Positions 20,566 through 28,706 of a stretch of 64,000 nt of DNA are shown in pieces (position 1 is the first letter of the stretch; each line of letters starts with the position of its first letter). The stretch lies in the NCBI RefSeq assembly GCF_012910715.1, contig NZ_JABBHF010000005.1, positions 124,001 to 188,000 of the forward strand, written 5' to 3'. The notes beneath the pieces were generated by a model. That model did no database searches and was not told the DNA's origin. It worked only from the letters and a program-made list of their open reading frames with translations. Origin of the DNA: Flavivirga algicola (GTDB taxonomy: Bacteria > Bacteroidota > Bacteroidia > Flavobacteriales > Flavobacteriaceae). The position numbers and the translations under genes are program-made.

Positions 20566-20570
20566 TGTTG

Positions 20571-20605
20571 TTAGAAGTTAGAAGTTAGAAGCTAGAAGCT
20601 AGAAG
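20571..20605. repeat. Five tandem heptamers (YTAGAAG)
   Basis: Three copies of TTAGAAG and two of CTAGAAG follow each other without gaps at 20571-20605 and run up to the stop codon of the HEAT-repeat gene (TAG on the minus strand at 20608-20606). The array sits between two convergent genes. Confidence 0.85.
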
Positions 20606-21052
20606 CTATCTCATGGGCCTTTTAAGTTGTTCTTTTACACGATCAAAAGATTTTTTACTGGCACGTTCCCATCTGTAGATCTTATACTTTTTACCTTTAT
20701 TGGCTTCTAGTTTAGCTTTTTTTTCGCGTTTATCTTTTACCCAATTAAATCGCTTTTTTATAATAGCAGTCCCTAATTCGTCATTACAACCAATCGCTTC
20801 AAGGGCATTTAAAGCTGCCACAGATACATTGTGTACTTTGTCGTTTATAGCTCTAAAAAGTATAGGGATGGATGACTTGTAACCAGTCTCGCCAAGAGCT
20901 TCTGCTGCTAATTTTCTAGTTTTATAATTACCATGTTCTAAAGCATACTCTATTCTTTTAACCCGTTCTGTTAATATCCATATTCGAATATCTCTTTCAG
21001 AAGGTTGAATGAGTTTTAACTTAAGGAGAATATATTTTATTCTTTGTAGCAT
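20606..21052 (-). CDS. HEAT-repeat protein
   Basis: The 148-residue chain contains two HEAT-like helical repeats: RKLAAEALGETGYKSSIPIL and VSVAALNALEAIGCNDE. A basic C-terminal region follows (KDKREKKAKLEANKGKKYK). HEAT repeats serve as protein-binding scaffolds. No partner is evident. The stop codon abuts the heptamer array. It lies alone between the SulP gene and the DUF4440-like gene. Confidence 0.75.
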   Translation of the reverse strand: MLQRIKYILLKLKLIQPSERDIRIWILTERVKRIEYALEHGNYKTRKLAAEALGETGYKSSIPILFRAINDKVHNVSVAALNALEAIGCNDELGTAIIKKRFNWVKDKREKKAKLEANKGKKYKIYRWERASKKSFDRVKEQLKRPMR

Positions 21053-21136
21053 AAACTGTTAGAAGTAATTATTTACTTATTAGTATATAATAAGTGTGAA
21101 ATGTTACTAATTAACAGTAGTTTTTTAATTTTGCCT

Positions 21137-21610
21137 TTAGTTTAGGCTTCTCGATTGGCCGTTTAAGAATTTCCAGCCATCTTCTCGTTTAATCAAGGTT
21201 CCAGATTCAATTATTTTAAAAGTTATGGGATTGTGGGCAGTATCAACCTGAACACATTTTACAACACCAGAATAAGTCGCTATTTCATTTGTTAAGGGAA
21301 CTATTTTTATATTTTCCCAAGAAAACTCAATGAAGTTTACGGTTTTCGAATTTTTGGTTAAAATATCTTTTATGGTACTATAGTCTAATGTTTTCTTGTA
21401 ACCTGGTGGGACCCAAAAGAAATCCGAAGAGTCGTCTAAATATTTAAACTCACTTATTAAGCCATTTTTTGTAATGTCCTTATGAAAGTTGTCAAACATT
21501 TGCTTAATCTCAAGAGAAATGGCTTCCTTACGTTCACTATTTAAGGCTTTTTGGCCATAGCTATTAAAAATAACTATAAAAAACAAACTAGCAGTCCAGA
21601 TTAGTTTCAT
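21137..21610 (-). CDS. Exported NTF2-like (DUF4440-type) protein
   Basis: The 157-residue product has a signal peptide (MKLIWTASLFFIVIFNSYGQ, cleaved after about residue 19). The mature part fits the SnoaL/NTF2-like fold: an N-terminal helix with IKQMFDNFHKD, the strand SGVVKCVQV and the ending TLIKREDGWKFLNGQ. Members range from enzymes to binding proteins. It overlaps the end of coaD by 4 bp (ATGA), so it is coupled to it, but no functional link is known. Confidence 0.8.
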   Translation of the reverse strand: MKLIWTASLFFIVIFNSYGQKALNSERKEAISLEIKQMFDNFHKDITKNGLISEFKYLDDSSDFFWVPPGYKKTLDYSTIKDILTKNSKTVNFIEFSWENIKIVPLTNEIATYSGVVKCVQVDTAHNPITFKIIESGTLIKREDGWKFLNGQSRSLN

Positions 21611-22062
21611 TTAATTTTTACGCTTTTAGGTACAAGTTTTGTGTAATCTCCATTATTTCTTATAACATCTCTTACAATAGATGATGCTATATAAGACGTA
21701 TCAGCCGATGTTAAAAGGAACACAGTTTCAATAGGAGCTAAGTCACGATTAGTATGAGCAATAGCTTTTTCAAATTCAAAATCTGCAGGATTACGAAGTC
21801 CGCGCAATATAAATTCCACACCTATTTCATTACAAAAGTCTACTGTTAACCCTTTGTAAGTAACAACCTTTATTTTTGGTTCATCAGCGAAAGCTTCTTC
21901 AATAAACCGTTTACGTTCCTCTAAAGAGAACATATATTTTTTATCAGCATTTACCCCAATAGCCACTATTACTTCATCAAAAAGGGTAACACCACGTTTT
22001 ATAATATCATAATGTCCCAATGTTATAGGATCGAAAGATCCTGGGAATATGGCTTGTTTCAT
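21607..22062 (-). CDS. coaD: Phosphopantetheine adenylyltransferase
   Basis: The enzyme makes dephospho-CoA from phosphopantetheine and ATP, the fourth step of CoA synthesis. The nucleotidyltransferase motif is GSFDPITLGH (8-17, with His17). The rest has FILRGLRNPADFEFE and SYIASSIVRDV, both conserved in CoaD. At 151 residues it is full length. It follows ddl on the same strand at 83 nt. Confidence 0.95.
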   Translation of the reverse strand: MKQAIFPGSFDPITLGHYDIIKRGVTLFDEVIVAIGVNADKKYMFSLEERKRFIEEAFADEPKIKVVTYKGLTVDFCNEIGVEFILRGLRNPADFEFEKAIAHTNRDLAPIETVFLLTSADTSYIASSIVRDVIRNNGDYTKLVPKSVKIK

Positions 22063-22145
22063 GTTCTTAAAGTTACAAATTTTATTTAAAACTTATTATT
22101 TTTCTGACTTAATATGTTTTGATTATCTGATTTTTTTTTTGATAA

Positions 22146-23132
22146 TCAAGGTTGTTTTAAAGCTTCTTCAATAGCATTGTCAAATAAATCTACTAACGAA
22201 ATACCAGCTGCTGCAGCCTGTTGTGGCAAAATGCTTTCTTTTGTTAACCCAGGTACTGTATTCATTTCCAGCATGTGAGGCTCATCGTCTTTAAAAATAA
22301 ATTCAGTACGCGAGAAACCTTTCATTTTTAAAACGTTATAGACTTTTTTGGCAAGTATATTTACTTTGTTTTCTTGTTCTTTATTTAATCGAGCTGGCGT
22401 GATTTCTTGAGATTTCCCCAAATATTTAGCTTCGTAATCAAAAAAATCATTTTCGCTTACAATTTCGGTAATCGGTAATACTTTGGTTTCTCCTCGATAA
22501 GTAATAACACCAACAGAAACTTCAGTGCCATCTAAAAAAGACTCAATAATAATTTCATCATCTTCCTTAAAAGCGACATCAATGGCGTTTTGCAAATCTT
22601 CTTTTTTGTGCACCTTAGTGACTCCAAAACTACTTCCTGCTTTATTGGCTTTAACAAAACAGGGCAAACCGACCTTATCGATGATACTATCCTCATTAAT
22701 AACGTCTCCCAGATTTAAGTAAAAAGAAGTTGCTGTTTTAATACCGTAAGGTTTTAAAACACTTAGGCAATCTCGTTTACTAAATGTTAGAGCAGCTTGA
22801 TACATACCGCAGCTTGTATGTGGGATATTAAGTAGCTCGAAATAGCCTTGCATATACCCATCTTCACCAGGAGCCCCATGAATCGCATTAAAGATGCAGT
22901 CGAAAGTAATAACCCGATTGGCAACCCGCACAGAAAAATCATCCTTGTTAACAGGGAATTCGGCATTATTAGCATCGACATATACCCATTTGTCTTTAAA
23001 TATATGAATGCGATATGTATTGTATTTAGTAGTATCTAATGTTTCATAAACAACATTTCCGCTTTTAAGAGAGATTTCATATTCACTTGAAAACCCGCCC
23101 ATGATTATTGCAATGTTTTTTTTTGTAAGCAT
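22146..23132 (-). CDS. ddl: D-alanine--D-alanine ligase
   Basis: This ATP-grasp enzyme joins two D-alanines for peptidoglycan precursors. The start shows the family block IAIIMGGFSSEYEISLKSG. ATP-grasp motifs follow: GLPCFVKANKAGSSFGV and, near the end, FLEMNTVPGLT in the form MLEMNTVPGLTKES with the metal-binding Glu and Asn. Length is 328 residues. The start at 23132 is preceded by a T/A-rich flank and a degenerate palindrome at 23141-23160. Confidence 0.95.
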   Translation of the reverse strand: MLTKKNIAIIMGGFSSEYEISLKSGNVVYETLDTTKYNTYRIHIFKDKWVYVDANNAEFPVNKDDFSVRVANRVITFDCIFNAIHGAPGEDGYMQGYFELLNIPHTSCGMYQAALTFSKRDCLSVLKPYGIKTATSFYLNLGDVINEDSIIDKVGLPCFVKANKAGSSFGVTKVHKKEDLQNAIDVAFKEDDEIIIESFLDGTEVSVGVITYRGETKVLPITEIVSENDFFDYEAKYLGKSQEITPARLNKEQENKVNILAKKVYNVLKMKGFSRTEFIFKDDEPHMLEMNTVPGLTKESILPQQAAAAGISLVDLFDNAIEEALKQP

Positions 23133-23280
23133 ATTTTTTTATTTCCGCGAAGACGAAAACCTTTTTAATTATGATTTGTATTCATCTAAGAATAGATAAT
23201 AAAACGTATCTATTATGAGTTAATATAAGCCAAGCTAAAATATCATATATATTGCAAAAGAAAAAACAGTTCTGTTTTTA

Positions 23281-23288
23281 TATATTTG
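23281..23288 (+). promoter_or_regulatory. Predicted -7 element for the PASTA gene
   Basis: TATATTTG matches TAnnTTTG, 20 nt before the ATG at 23309. The nearest TTG is 25 nt away, so the -33 part is unconvincing. Confidence 0.45.
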
Positions 23289-23308
23289 CCTTATCGAAAA
23301 AATTATAA

Positions 23309-23863
23309 ATGAGTCTACTTAAATTCCTTACCAGTAAAATATTTTTAAAACAAATTATCTTAGCGGTGGTTGCTGTTGTTATTTTGTGTTTTATTATGCT
23401 TAAATGGTTAAAGTCTTCAACAAATCATGGTGATTTTGAAACGGTTCCAGATTTAACGGGTAAATCCATTAGTGTTGCAGATATGGAGCTAAAAGAGAAT
23501 AATTTGGTGATGCAAATTCAAGATTCGGCTAATTTTAACCCAAATTATCCTAAGTTTTCCGTTATCGAACAAGAGCCGCCAGCAGGATCGAAAGTTAAAG
23601 AGAACCGAAAAATATATTTAACACTCAATCCATCTGGATATAGAAAAATACAAGTTCCAAACTTAAAAGAACGCACTTTCAGACAAGCAAAACCAATGCT
23701 AGAAGCCCTAGGGTTTCAGGTGGGTAAAGTGACTTACGAAAATAATATTGGTAAAGACCTCGTATTAAAGATGCGTTATAAAGGGAAGGCTATCGAAAAA
23801 GGTGATAAGTTAGCAAAAACTTCAAAAATAGATTTGGTTTTAGGGAATGGTAAACGACCTTAA
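23309..23863 (+). CDS. Membrane-anchored PASTA-domain protein
   Basis: The 184-residue protein has one N-terminal membrane helix (about 15-31) followed by two PASTA domains, starting at FETVPDLTGKSI and IQVPNLKERTF. In other phyla PASTA domains of kinases and penicillin-binding proteins sense peptidoglycan or beta-lactams. Here there is no kinase or transpeptidase, so the protein is a bare periplasmic PASTA module. It is divergent from ddl, a peptidoglycan gene, and lies 36 nt before the rluD-type gene. A cell-wall-related role is inference. Confidence 0.9.
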   Translation: MSLLKFLTSKIFLKQIILAVVAVVILCFIMLKWLKSSTNHGDFETVPDLTGKSISVADMELKENNLVMQIQDSANFNPNYPKFSVIEQEPPAGSKVKENRKIYLTLNPSGYRKIQVPNLKERTFRQAKPMLEALGFQVGKVTYENNIGKDLVLKMRYKGKAIEKGDKLAKTSKIDLVLGNGKRP

Positions 23864-23899
23864 AATTAAGCGGTCTATTAACATCTAATTTTACTACAA

Positions 23900-24937
23900 A
23901 TGGACGATTATACACCGCAATTACCAGACGAAGACAATCTTTATGAGCATTATGCTTTTACAGTTGATAGGGGCCAAACCCCTTTGCGTATAGATAAATA
24001 TTTGATGAATTTTGTTGAAAATGCAACTCGAAACAAAATTCAGACTGCCGCAAAAAACGGTAGTATTTTTGTTAATGATGAGACTGTAAAATCCAGCTAT
24101 AAAGTAAAACCTTTAGACAGAATACGTGTTTTATTTACACACCCACCACACGAAAATTTATTGGTTGGAGAAGATATTCCTATTGATGTCATTTATGAAG
24201 ATGAGTCGCTTCTTGTAGTTAATAAGCCAGCAGGTATGGTCGTACATCCAGGGCATGGTAATTATTCGGGGACACTTATAAATGCTTTAATTCATCGGTT
24301 TGATAACTTGCCCAATAACTCTAGTGATCGTCCAGGGTTGGTACATCGAATAGATAAGGATACTAGCGGACTTTTAGTGGTTGCAAAAACTGAAAAAGCC
24401 ATGGCCCACTTATCGTTACAGTTTGCTGAAAAAACTAGTGAGCGTGAGTATGTTGCACTCGTTTGGGGGCATATAGAAGCAGATGAAGGTCGTATTGAAG
24501 GCCATATTGGTCGTCATCCTAAAAACCGATTACAAAACACGGTATTTTTAGAGGATGAAGCCCATAAGGGCAAACCAGCTGTAACTCATTATAAAGTCTT
24601 GGAACGGTTGGGGTATGTTACTTTGGTGTCCTGCAAACTCGAAACAGGACGTACCCACCAAATAAGGGTACATATGAAACATATTGGACATACACTTTTT
24701 AATGATGTTCGTTATGGTGGTGAAAAAATATTAAAGGGAACTACTTTTACAAAATACAAACAGTTTGTAGAGAATTGCTTTAAAGTATTGACAAGACAAG
24801 CATTACATGCAAAAACCTTAGGGTTTACTCATCCAAAAACAGGTGAATTTATGCGATTTGATACGCCGATTCCAGACGATATGCAGCAGTGCATTGAAAA
24901 ATGGAAAACGTATACTAAAAATCAGGAATTAGGATAG
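23900..24937 (+). CDS. rluD: RluA-family 23S rRNA pseudouridine synthase (RluD-like)
   Basis: The enzyme converts uridines in 23S rRNA to pseudouridine. An S4 RNA-binding domain (about 27-80) precedes the catalytic domain, whose motif HRIDKDTSGLLVV (149-161) carries the catalytic Asp152. GRTHQIRVHMKHIGH closes the active site. The 345-residue length fits RluD, though RluC-type specificity is not excluded. It is cotranscribed with the PASTA gene in many flavobacteria and lies 36 nt downstream here. Confidence 0.93.
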   Translation: MDDYTPQLPDEDNLYEHYAFTVDRGQTPLRIDKYLMNFVENATRNKIQTAAKNGSIFVNDETVKSSYKVKPLDRIRVLFTHPPHENLLVGEDIPIDVIYEDESLLVVNKPAGMVVHPGHGNYSGTLINALIHRFDNLPNNSSDRPGLVHRIDKDTSGLLVVAKTEKAMAHLSLQFAEKTSEREYVALVWGHIEADEGRIEGHIGRHPKNRLQNTVFLEDEAHKGKPAVTHYKVLERLGYVTLVSCKLETGRTHQIRVHMKHIGHTLFNDVRYGGEKILKGTTFTKYKQFVENCFKVLTRQALHAKTLGFTHPKTGEFMRFDTPIPDDMQQCIEKWKTYTKNQELG

Positions 24938-25012
24938 GATACCTATATTTTTTAGTGTCATGGTTAGGCAATTCAATAAAATTTTCGTTACAGATAACAT
25001 TTTTTGTCGTAT

Positions 25013-25573
25013 TTAATGATATTTATGTAAATCGACCGTTTGATGTTTTGGGTTTTTACCTTCATTTCTACATTTTATATAATAAAACCATCTTTCAATC
25101 AATGCATCGAAGAACTGCATGTAGCCTGCTTGTCCTGCCTCCATAAATACATCGATAAAAATTTCTATAGAATCTGATAATCTAGATTTAATCGAAGCTA
25201 TAAAATCATAGGTTCTATTATCATCTCGAATGCTGGAAACCGTTACACAAATATTCTTATTACTTTTTAATTTTCTATTGTTTAACTTAGATAAAACGGT
25301 TTCGCTATTACTATGGTTATGAGAAATGAAGGCGTGTATGTTATCGATCTCAGAGCGATTTAATTTTGTTAATAATTCTTCAAAATCGCGAACACTATGG
25401 AACCTATGAATTTTGAAATGATACTCAAAGTGTCGTAGATATGTTTTCATAATCTCGCATGATATTCTATCCCAATAGGGTGTGCCACAAATAATGATAT
25501 TCATTGGTGCCTTTTTTAACTTATCAATAGTATCTATGCGTGATATGTCTACCTTGTTAAACACGATGTTCAA
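25013..25573 (-). CDS. Unrecognised protein coupled to a membrane coiled-coil protein
   Basis: I do not recognise this 186-residue soluble protein. It begins with a short linker and a Rossmann-like strand-loop (APMNIIICGTPYWDRI, about 27-42). A second strand, NIHAFISHNHSN, has a faint TIR-like look, and a third is NICVTVSSIRDD. The C-terminus is helical and aromatic-rich (FFDALIERWFYYIKC). Its start overlaps the end of the upstream gene by 17 bp, so the two are translated together. A nucleotide-sensing or effector role is possible but unproven. Confidence 0.6.
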   Translation of the reverse strand: MNIVFNKVDISRIDTIDKLKKAPMNIIICGTPYWDRISCEIMKTYLRHFEYHFKIHRFHSVRDFEELLTKLNRSEIDNIHAFISHNHSNSETVLSKLNNRKLKSNKNICVTVSSIRDDNRTYDFIASIKSRLSDSIEIFIDVFMEAGQAGYMQFFDALIERWFYYIKCRNEGKNPKHQTVDLHKYH

Positions 25574-26153
25574 TTTTTTTATTTACATGAGAATCAATGC
25601 TTTTAAACAAATTATTTAGTTCGTCTTTAGCAATTTGGCGCAAATCTTGATGCTCTTTATTCAATTCATCCAAAATATTTAACAATAAGGTTTTCTTTTC
25701 CTGATCTTTTACTTTTAGAAATTCTACTGTAATCTCTGTGCTTTCAATAATGAGGTTTTTTAAGTAGTGGGCTTTTTTCTGAGTACTTTCTGAAATACTT
25801 AATTGTGATTTTGAATATAAATCAATAATAGTACGTTGACGTTCTAACAGTGCTTCTTTTGTGGTATTGGCTGAATACTCATCAGGATACTTAATAATAT
25901 CTCTCAGGTATTCTTTGTGTAGTTGTAGTTCTTTTAGATAATCTTTTAAAAAATTCAGTTCATCTTGGAAATTATCAAAAAACGAATCGGCATAGGCTTT
26001 AATGAGTTCTTCGCTATAGGTTTTCGAAATATCTAATTTACTTTTTAAAGTTTCAATTTTAACAGCGTTCTTTCTAGTTATTATTAGTTGTACAATGGCT
26101 GTCGTAAGGGCAAAAATGGCAGTTATAATGGCGATATAGAATTTGTCTTCCAT
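25557..26153 (-). CDS. Single-pass membrane protein with long coiled coil
   Basis: The 198-residue protein has one N-terminal helix (about 5-26, FYIAIITAIFALTTAIVQLI). A long charged helical region follows to the end, rich in Glu, Lys and Leu, for example ELNFLKDYLKELQLHKEYL. No catalytic motif is seen. The topology suggests a membrane-tethered cytoplasmic coiled coil. It overlaps the next gene by 17 bp, which points to a two-protein unit. Function unknown. Confidence 0.7.
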   Translation of the reverse strand: MEDKFYIAIITAIFALTTAIVQLIITRKNAVKIETLKSKLDISKTYSEELIKAYADSFFDNFQDELNFLKDYLKELQLHKEYLRDIIKYPDEYSANTTKEALLERQRTIIDLYSKSQLSISESTQKKAHYLKNLIIESTEITVEFLKVKDQEKKTLLLNILDELNKEHQDLRQIAKDELNNLFKSIDSHVNKKIEHRV

Positions 26154-26482
26154 GTTGATTAATTATTAGGCTCTTATTACGCTATTTTATATTTGGCACC
26201 ATATATAAAGCATATGAATTTTAAATAAGCTTTGCTTAGGTAAATTGGTGCATGAACACTGAACTAAGTTCGATAATTTTTCTGATAAAGCCAAGGGAAT
26301 AACATGTAGGCTCTGTATTTTTTATTTGTTAAACGATCTTATAGTGAGTGAGTTAGGTGGTTGTTGGTGTTTTTGTATGTTTTTATAGCCTGTAAAAAAC
26401 ACATAAAAACATCTTATTCATATATAAATTTTATCATTTTAAATCATAAGAACGATAGCGCATTAGGACTTATATTTGGAGT
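26154..26482. other. Divergent intergenic region with alternative stems
   Basis: No gene is seen. Two overlapping inverted repeats occur: GTGTTTTT at 26367-26374 with AAAAACAC at 26395-26402, and ATGTTTTTAT at 26377-26386 with ATAAAAACAT at 26403-26412. They cannot both form at once. The VOC promoter box lies at 26471. Confidence 0.5.
26471..26478 (+). promoter_or_regulatory. Predicted -7 element for the VOC gene
   Basis: TATATTTG is followed by only four bases before the ATG at 26483, which implies a leaderless or very short leader transcript if the box is used. Confidence 0.45.
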
Positions 26483-27139
26483 ATGAAGATTGAAGAGATT
26501 ATCCTTTTTACAAAAAGCATTCAAAAGCAAAAGCAGTTTTATCAAAAGGTTTTAGGTTTTGAATTGATTTTGGAATCCAAAGAAAAAATCTCATTTAAGG
26601 CAGGGGAGAGTATCATGTCCTTTCAATATGATAAAAAAGCTGTTAATGCATCACACTTTGCATTTAACATACCATCAAATCAAGAAAAGGAAGCCTTGTT
26701 ATGGTTGCAAAAGCGTGTACAAATAATACCAGATGGGGATAATCTAATATCGGATTTTAAAGATTGGAACGCCAAAGCCATTTATTTTTATGATGCAGAT
26801 AAAAATATTGTAGAGTTTATTGCCAGGAAAAATTTAAATATGGGGAGTTATAAGTCCTTTTCTGCTAAAAGTATTTTATCAATAAGTGAAATGGCAATTG
26901 CTACTACAGATATTGAAACTATTTATAATGTCATAAACAATATTAAAAGTATTCCAATTTTTAGTGGCAACCTTACCCGTTTTTGTGCTTTGGGAAATGA
27001 TGAAGGTTTGTTTATTTTGGTAAATAACACTGTAAAAAAATGGCATCCTATCCAAGAAGAAGCTTTTACTTCAAATTTTATTATTAAAGGGGATTATAAC
27101 TTTAGTTTTGAAAATGGAGAAATAAAAGAATTATTGTAA
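26483..27139 (+). CDS. VOC-superfamily (glyoxalase-like) protein
   Basis: The 218-residue protein starts with the VOC pattern IEEIILFTKSIQKQKQFYQKVLGFEL, seen in pieces as FTKSIQKQKQFYQKVLGFEL at about 8-27. It continues with HFAFNIPS and AIYFYDADKNIVEFIAR, which supplies the metal-site glutamate region. A second half (from about 135, SEMAIATTDIETIYNVINN) looks like a diverged second module. The substrate is unknown. It is 25 nt before yaaA and probably cotranscribed with it. Confidence 0.85.
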   Translation: MKIEEIILFTKSIQKQKQFYQKVLGFELILESKEKISFKAGESIMSFQYDKKAVNASHFAFNIPSNQEKEALLWLQKRVQIIPDGDNLISDFKDWNAKAIYFYDADKNIVEFIARKNLNMGSYKSFSAKSILSISEMAIATTDIETIYNVINNIKSIPIFSGNLTRFCALGNDEGLFILVNNTVKKWHPIQEEAFTSNFIIKGDYNFSFENGEIKELL

Positions 27140-27164
27140 TTTAGTTAATTAAAAAATAGCTTTA

Positions 27165-27923
27165 ATGAAATTAGTCCTGTCACCAGCAAAGTCCCTTAAT
27201 TTTGAAAGTCAGTTGCCTACAACCAGACATACCGAGGCTCAGTTTTTAAAACAATCTGAACGCTTAAACAAACTACTTAAGAAAAAGTCTGCTAAAAGTT
27301 TATCGAAACTCATGAGTATTTCTGATGCTTTGGGCCAGTTAAACTATGAGCGTAATCAGGATTGGCAATTACCTTTCACAACAGATAATGCACGACCTGC
27401 GGTTTATGCTTTTAGCGGTGATGTATACAGAGGCTTGGATGCTTATACGATTACAGAAGAAAAAATAGATAGGTTACAAAATAGGGTCCGTATCATTTCG
27501 GGTTTATATGGGCTATTGAAACCAACCGATTTAATTCAACCATATCGCTTGGAAATGGGGACTAAATTTCCCGTTGGAAAAAATAAAAACCTTTATGAGT
27601 TTTGGAAAAAGCAAATTACAAAGGTTTTAAACGAAGAATTAGAAGATGGTGAATTGTTTTTAAACCTGGCCAGTAACGAATATTTCAAAGCCATCGATAC
27701 CAAAACATTAAAAGTACCAGTGATTACTGCAAATTTTAAAGATTTAAAAAATGGTGAATATAAAACGATTATGACTTTTGCCAAGTTGGCCCGAGGTTAT
27801 ATGACGCGTTATATTGTTGATACCAATGCCAATACTTTGGATGATTTAAAGGGGTTTAATTACGAAGGCTATAACTTTAGCGAGCCCATGTCTACAGAGA
27901 CTGATTTAGTTTTTATCAGATAA
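27165..27923 (+). CDS. yaaA: Peroxide stress protein YaaA
   Basis: The 252-residue protein opens with the family signature LVLSPAKSLNFE and keeps YAFSGDVYRGLDA, RIISGLYGLLKPTD and PYRLEMGTK. In E. coli YaaA limits damage from hydrogen peroxide by lowering free iron and binds DNA. It is full length. The VOC gene upstream and TPR gene downstream are on the same strand. Confidence 0.94.
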   Translation: MKLVLSPAKSLNFESQLPTTRHTEAQFLKQSERLNKLLKKKSAKSLSKLMSISDALGQLNYERNQDWQLPFTTDNARPAVYAFSGDVYRGLDAYTITEEKIDRLQNRVRIISGLYGLLKPTDLIQPYRLEMGTKFPVGKNKNLYEFWKKQITKVLNEELEDGELFLNLASNEYFKAIDTKTLKVPVITANFKDLKNGEYKTIMTFAKLARGYMTRYIVDTNANTLDDLKGFNYEGYNFSEPMSTETDLVFIR

Positions 27924-27983
27924 CTTTAATGTCATTTTGAGTAAGAATAATTTAATTACTACTTACAATATTTCCAACCATAA

Positions 27984-28706
27984 ATGTATTATTACTTAAT
28001 TATTGCGCTTCAGGTTTTTTGTATTTATCATCTTTATAAAAACAGGAATCCTTACTATTGGTTTTTCATCATATTCTTTATTCCAGTTATAGGTTGTGTT
28101 ATTTATTTAATTACCCAGGTTTATAACAAACGGGATGCAGAAAAAATCACAAATGAAATCACACATATTATAAACCCGACTAAAAAGGTGAAGGATTTAG
28201 AGAAGCAGCTTCAATTTTCTGAGTCGTATCAAAATAGGGTAAATTTAGCCGATGCCTATTTGGAAATTAAGGATTATAATAGTGCGATTCCTCATTATCT
28301 GGAAGCTTTGGAGGACAGTTCGCAAAACGACTTTTATGTCATTAAACAATTGATAGAAGCTTATTTTAATATAGAGGATTGTGAACATGTTATTTTGTAT
28401 GTAGAAAGGATAAAAGAGCATCCAGAATTTAAGAAATCCCGAACACAGTTTTTATACGGATTGGCATTAGAAAGAGTCGGTAAATTAGAGGAGGCTGAAG
28501 AAAACTTAAAACAAATAGATGTTCGATACTCTTTTTACGATGAACGTTTAATATATGCGAAGTTCTTGTTGAGCAGGAATAAAAAAGATGAGGCCAAAGA
28601 GATATTGGAAGATGTATCTACAGAGTCTCAGCACATGACGAAACCTAATAAACGTATTTATAGAGCAACGATCTTAGAGGTTGAAAAGTTATTGGCTGGT
28701 CTTTAA
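27984..28706 (+). CDS. Membrane-anchored TPR protein
   Basis: Two N-terminal membrane helices (about 3-18 and 24-45, like the small PLDc_N region) are followed by a cytoplasmic TPR-type helical domain. Repeat-like segments include QNRVNLADAYLEIKDYNSAIPHYLEALE and RTQFLYGLALERVGKLEEAEENL, each within 78-185. Such proteins act as assembly platforms. It is 60 nt after yaaA. Its last 18 bases overlap the convergent TPR gene at 28689. Confidence 0.75.
   Translation: MYYYLIIALQVFCIYHLYKNRNPYYWFFIIFFIPVIGCVIYLITQVYNKRDAEKITNEITHIINPTKKVKDLEKQLQFSESYQNRVNLADAYLEIKDYNSAIPHYLEALEDSSQNDFYVIKQLIEAYFNIEDCEHVILYVERIKEHPEFKKSRTQFLYGLALERVGKLEEAEENLKQIDVRYSFYDERLIYAKFLLSRNKKDEAKEILEDVSTESQHMTKPNKRIYRATILEVEKLLAGL

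Noticed and set aside
24955-25146. 63-residue open frame after the pseudouridine synthase gene
   Set aside because: It is mostly antisense to the coding sequence at 25013-25573 and has no family features.
25240-25340. TIR-like motif (FISHNHSN) in the protein at 25013-25573
   Set aside because: The match is a few residues long, lies in the middle of the chain, and the catalytic glutamate context of TIR domains is not evident. It is not enough to call a TIR domain.
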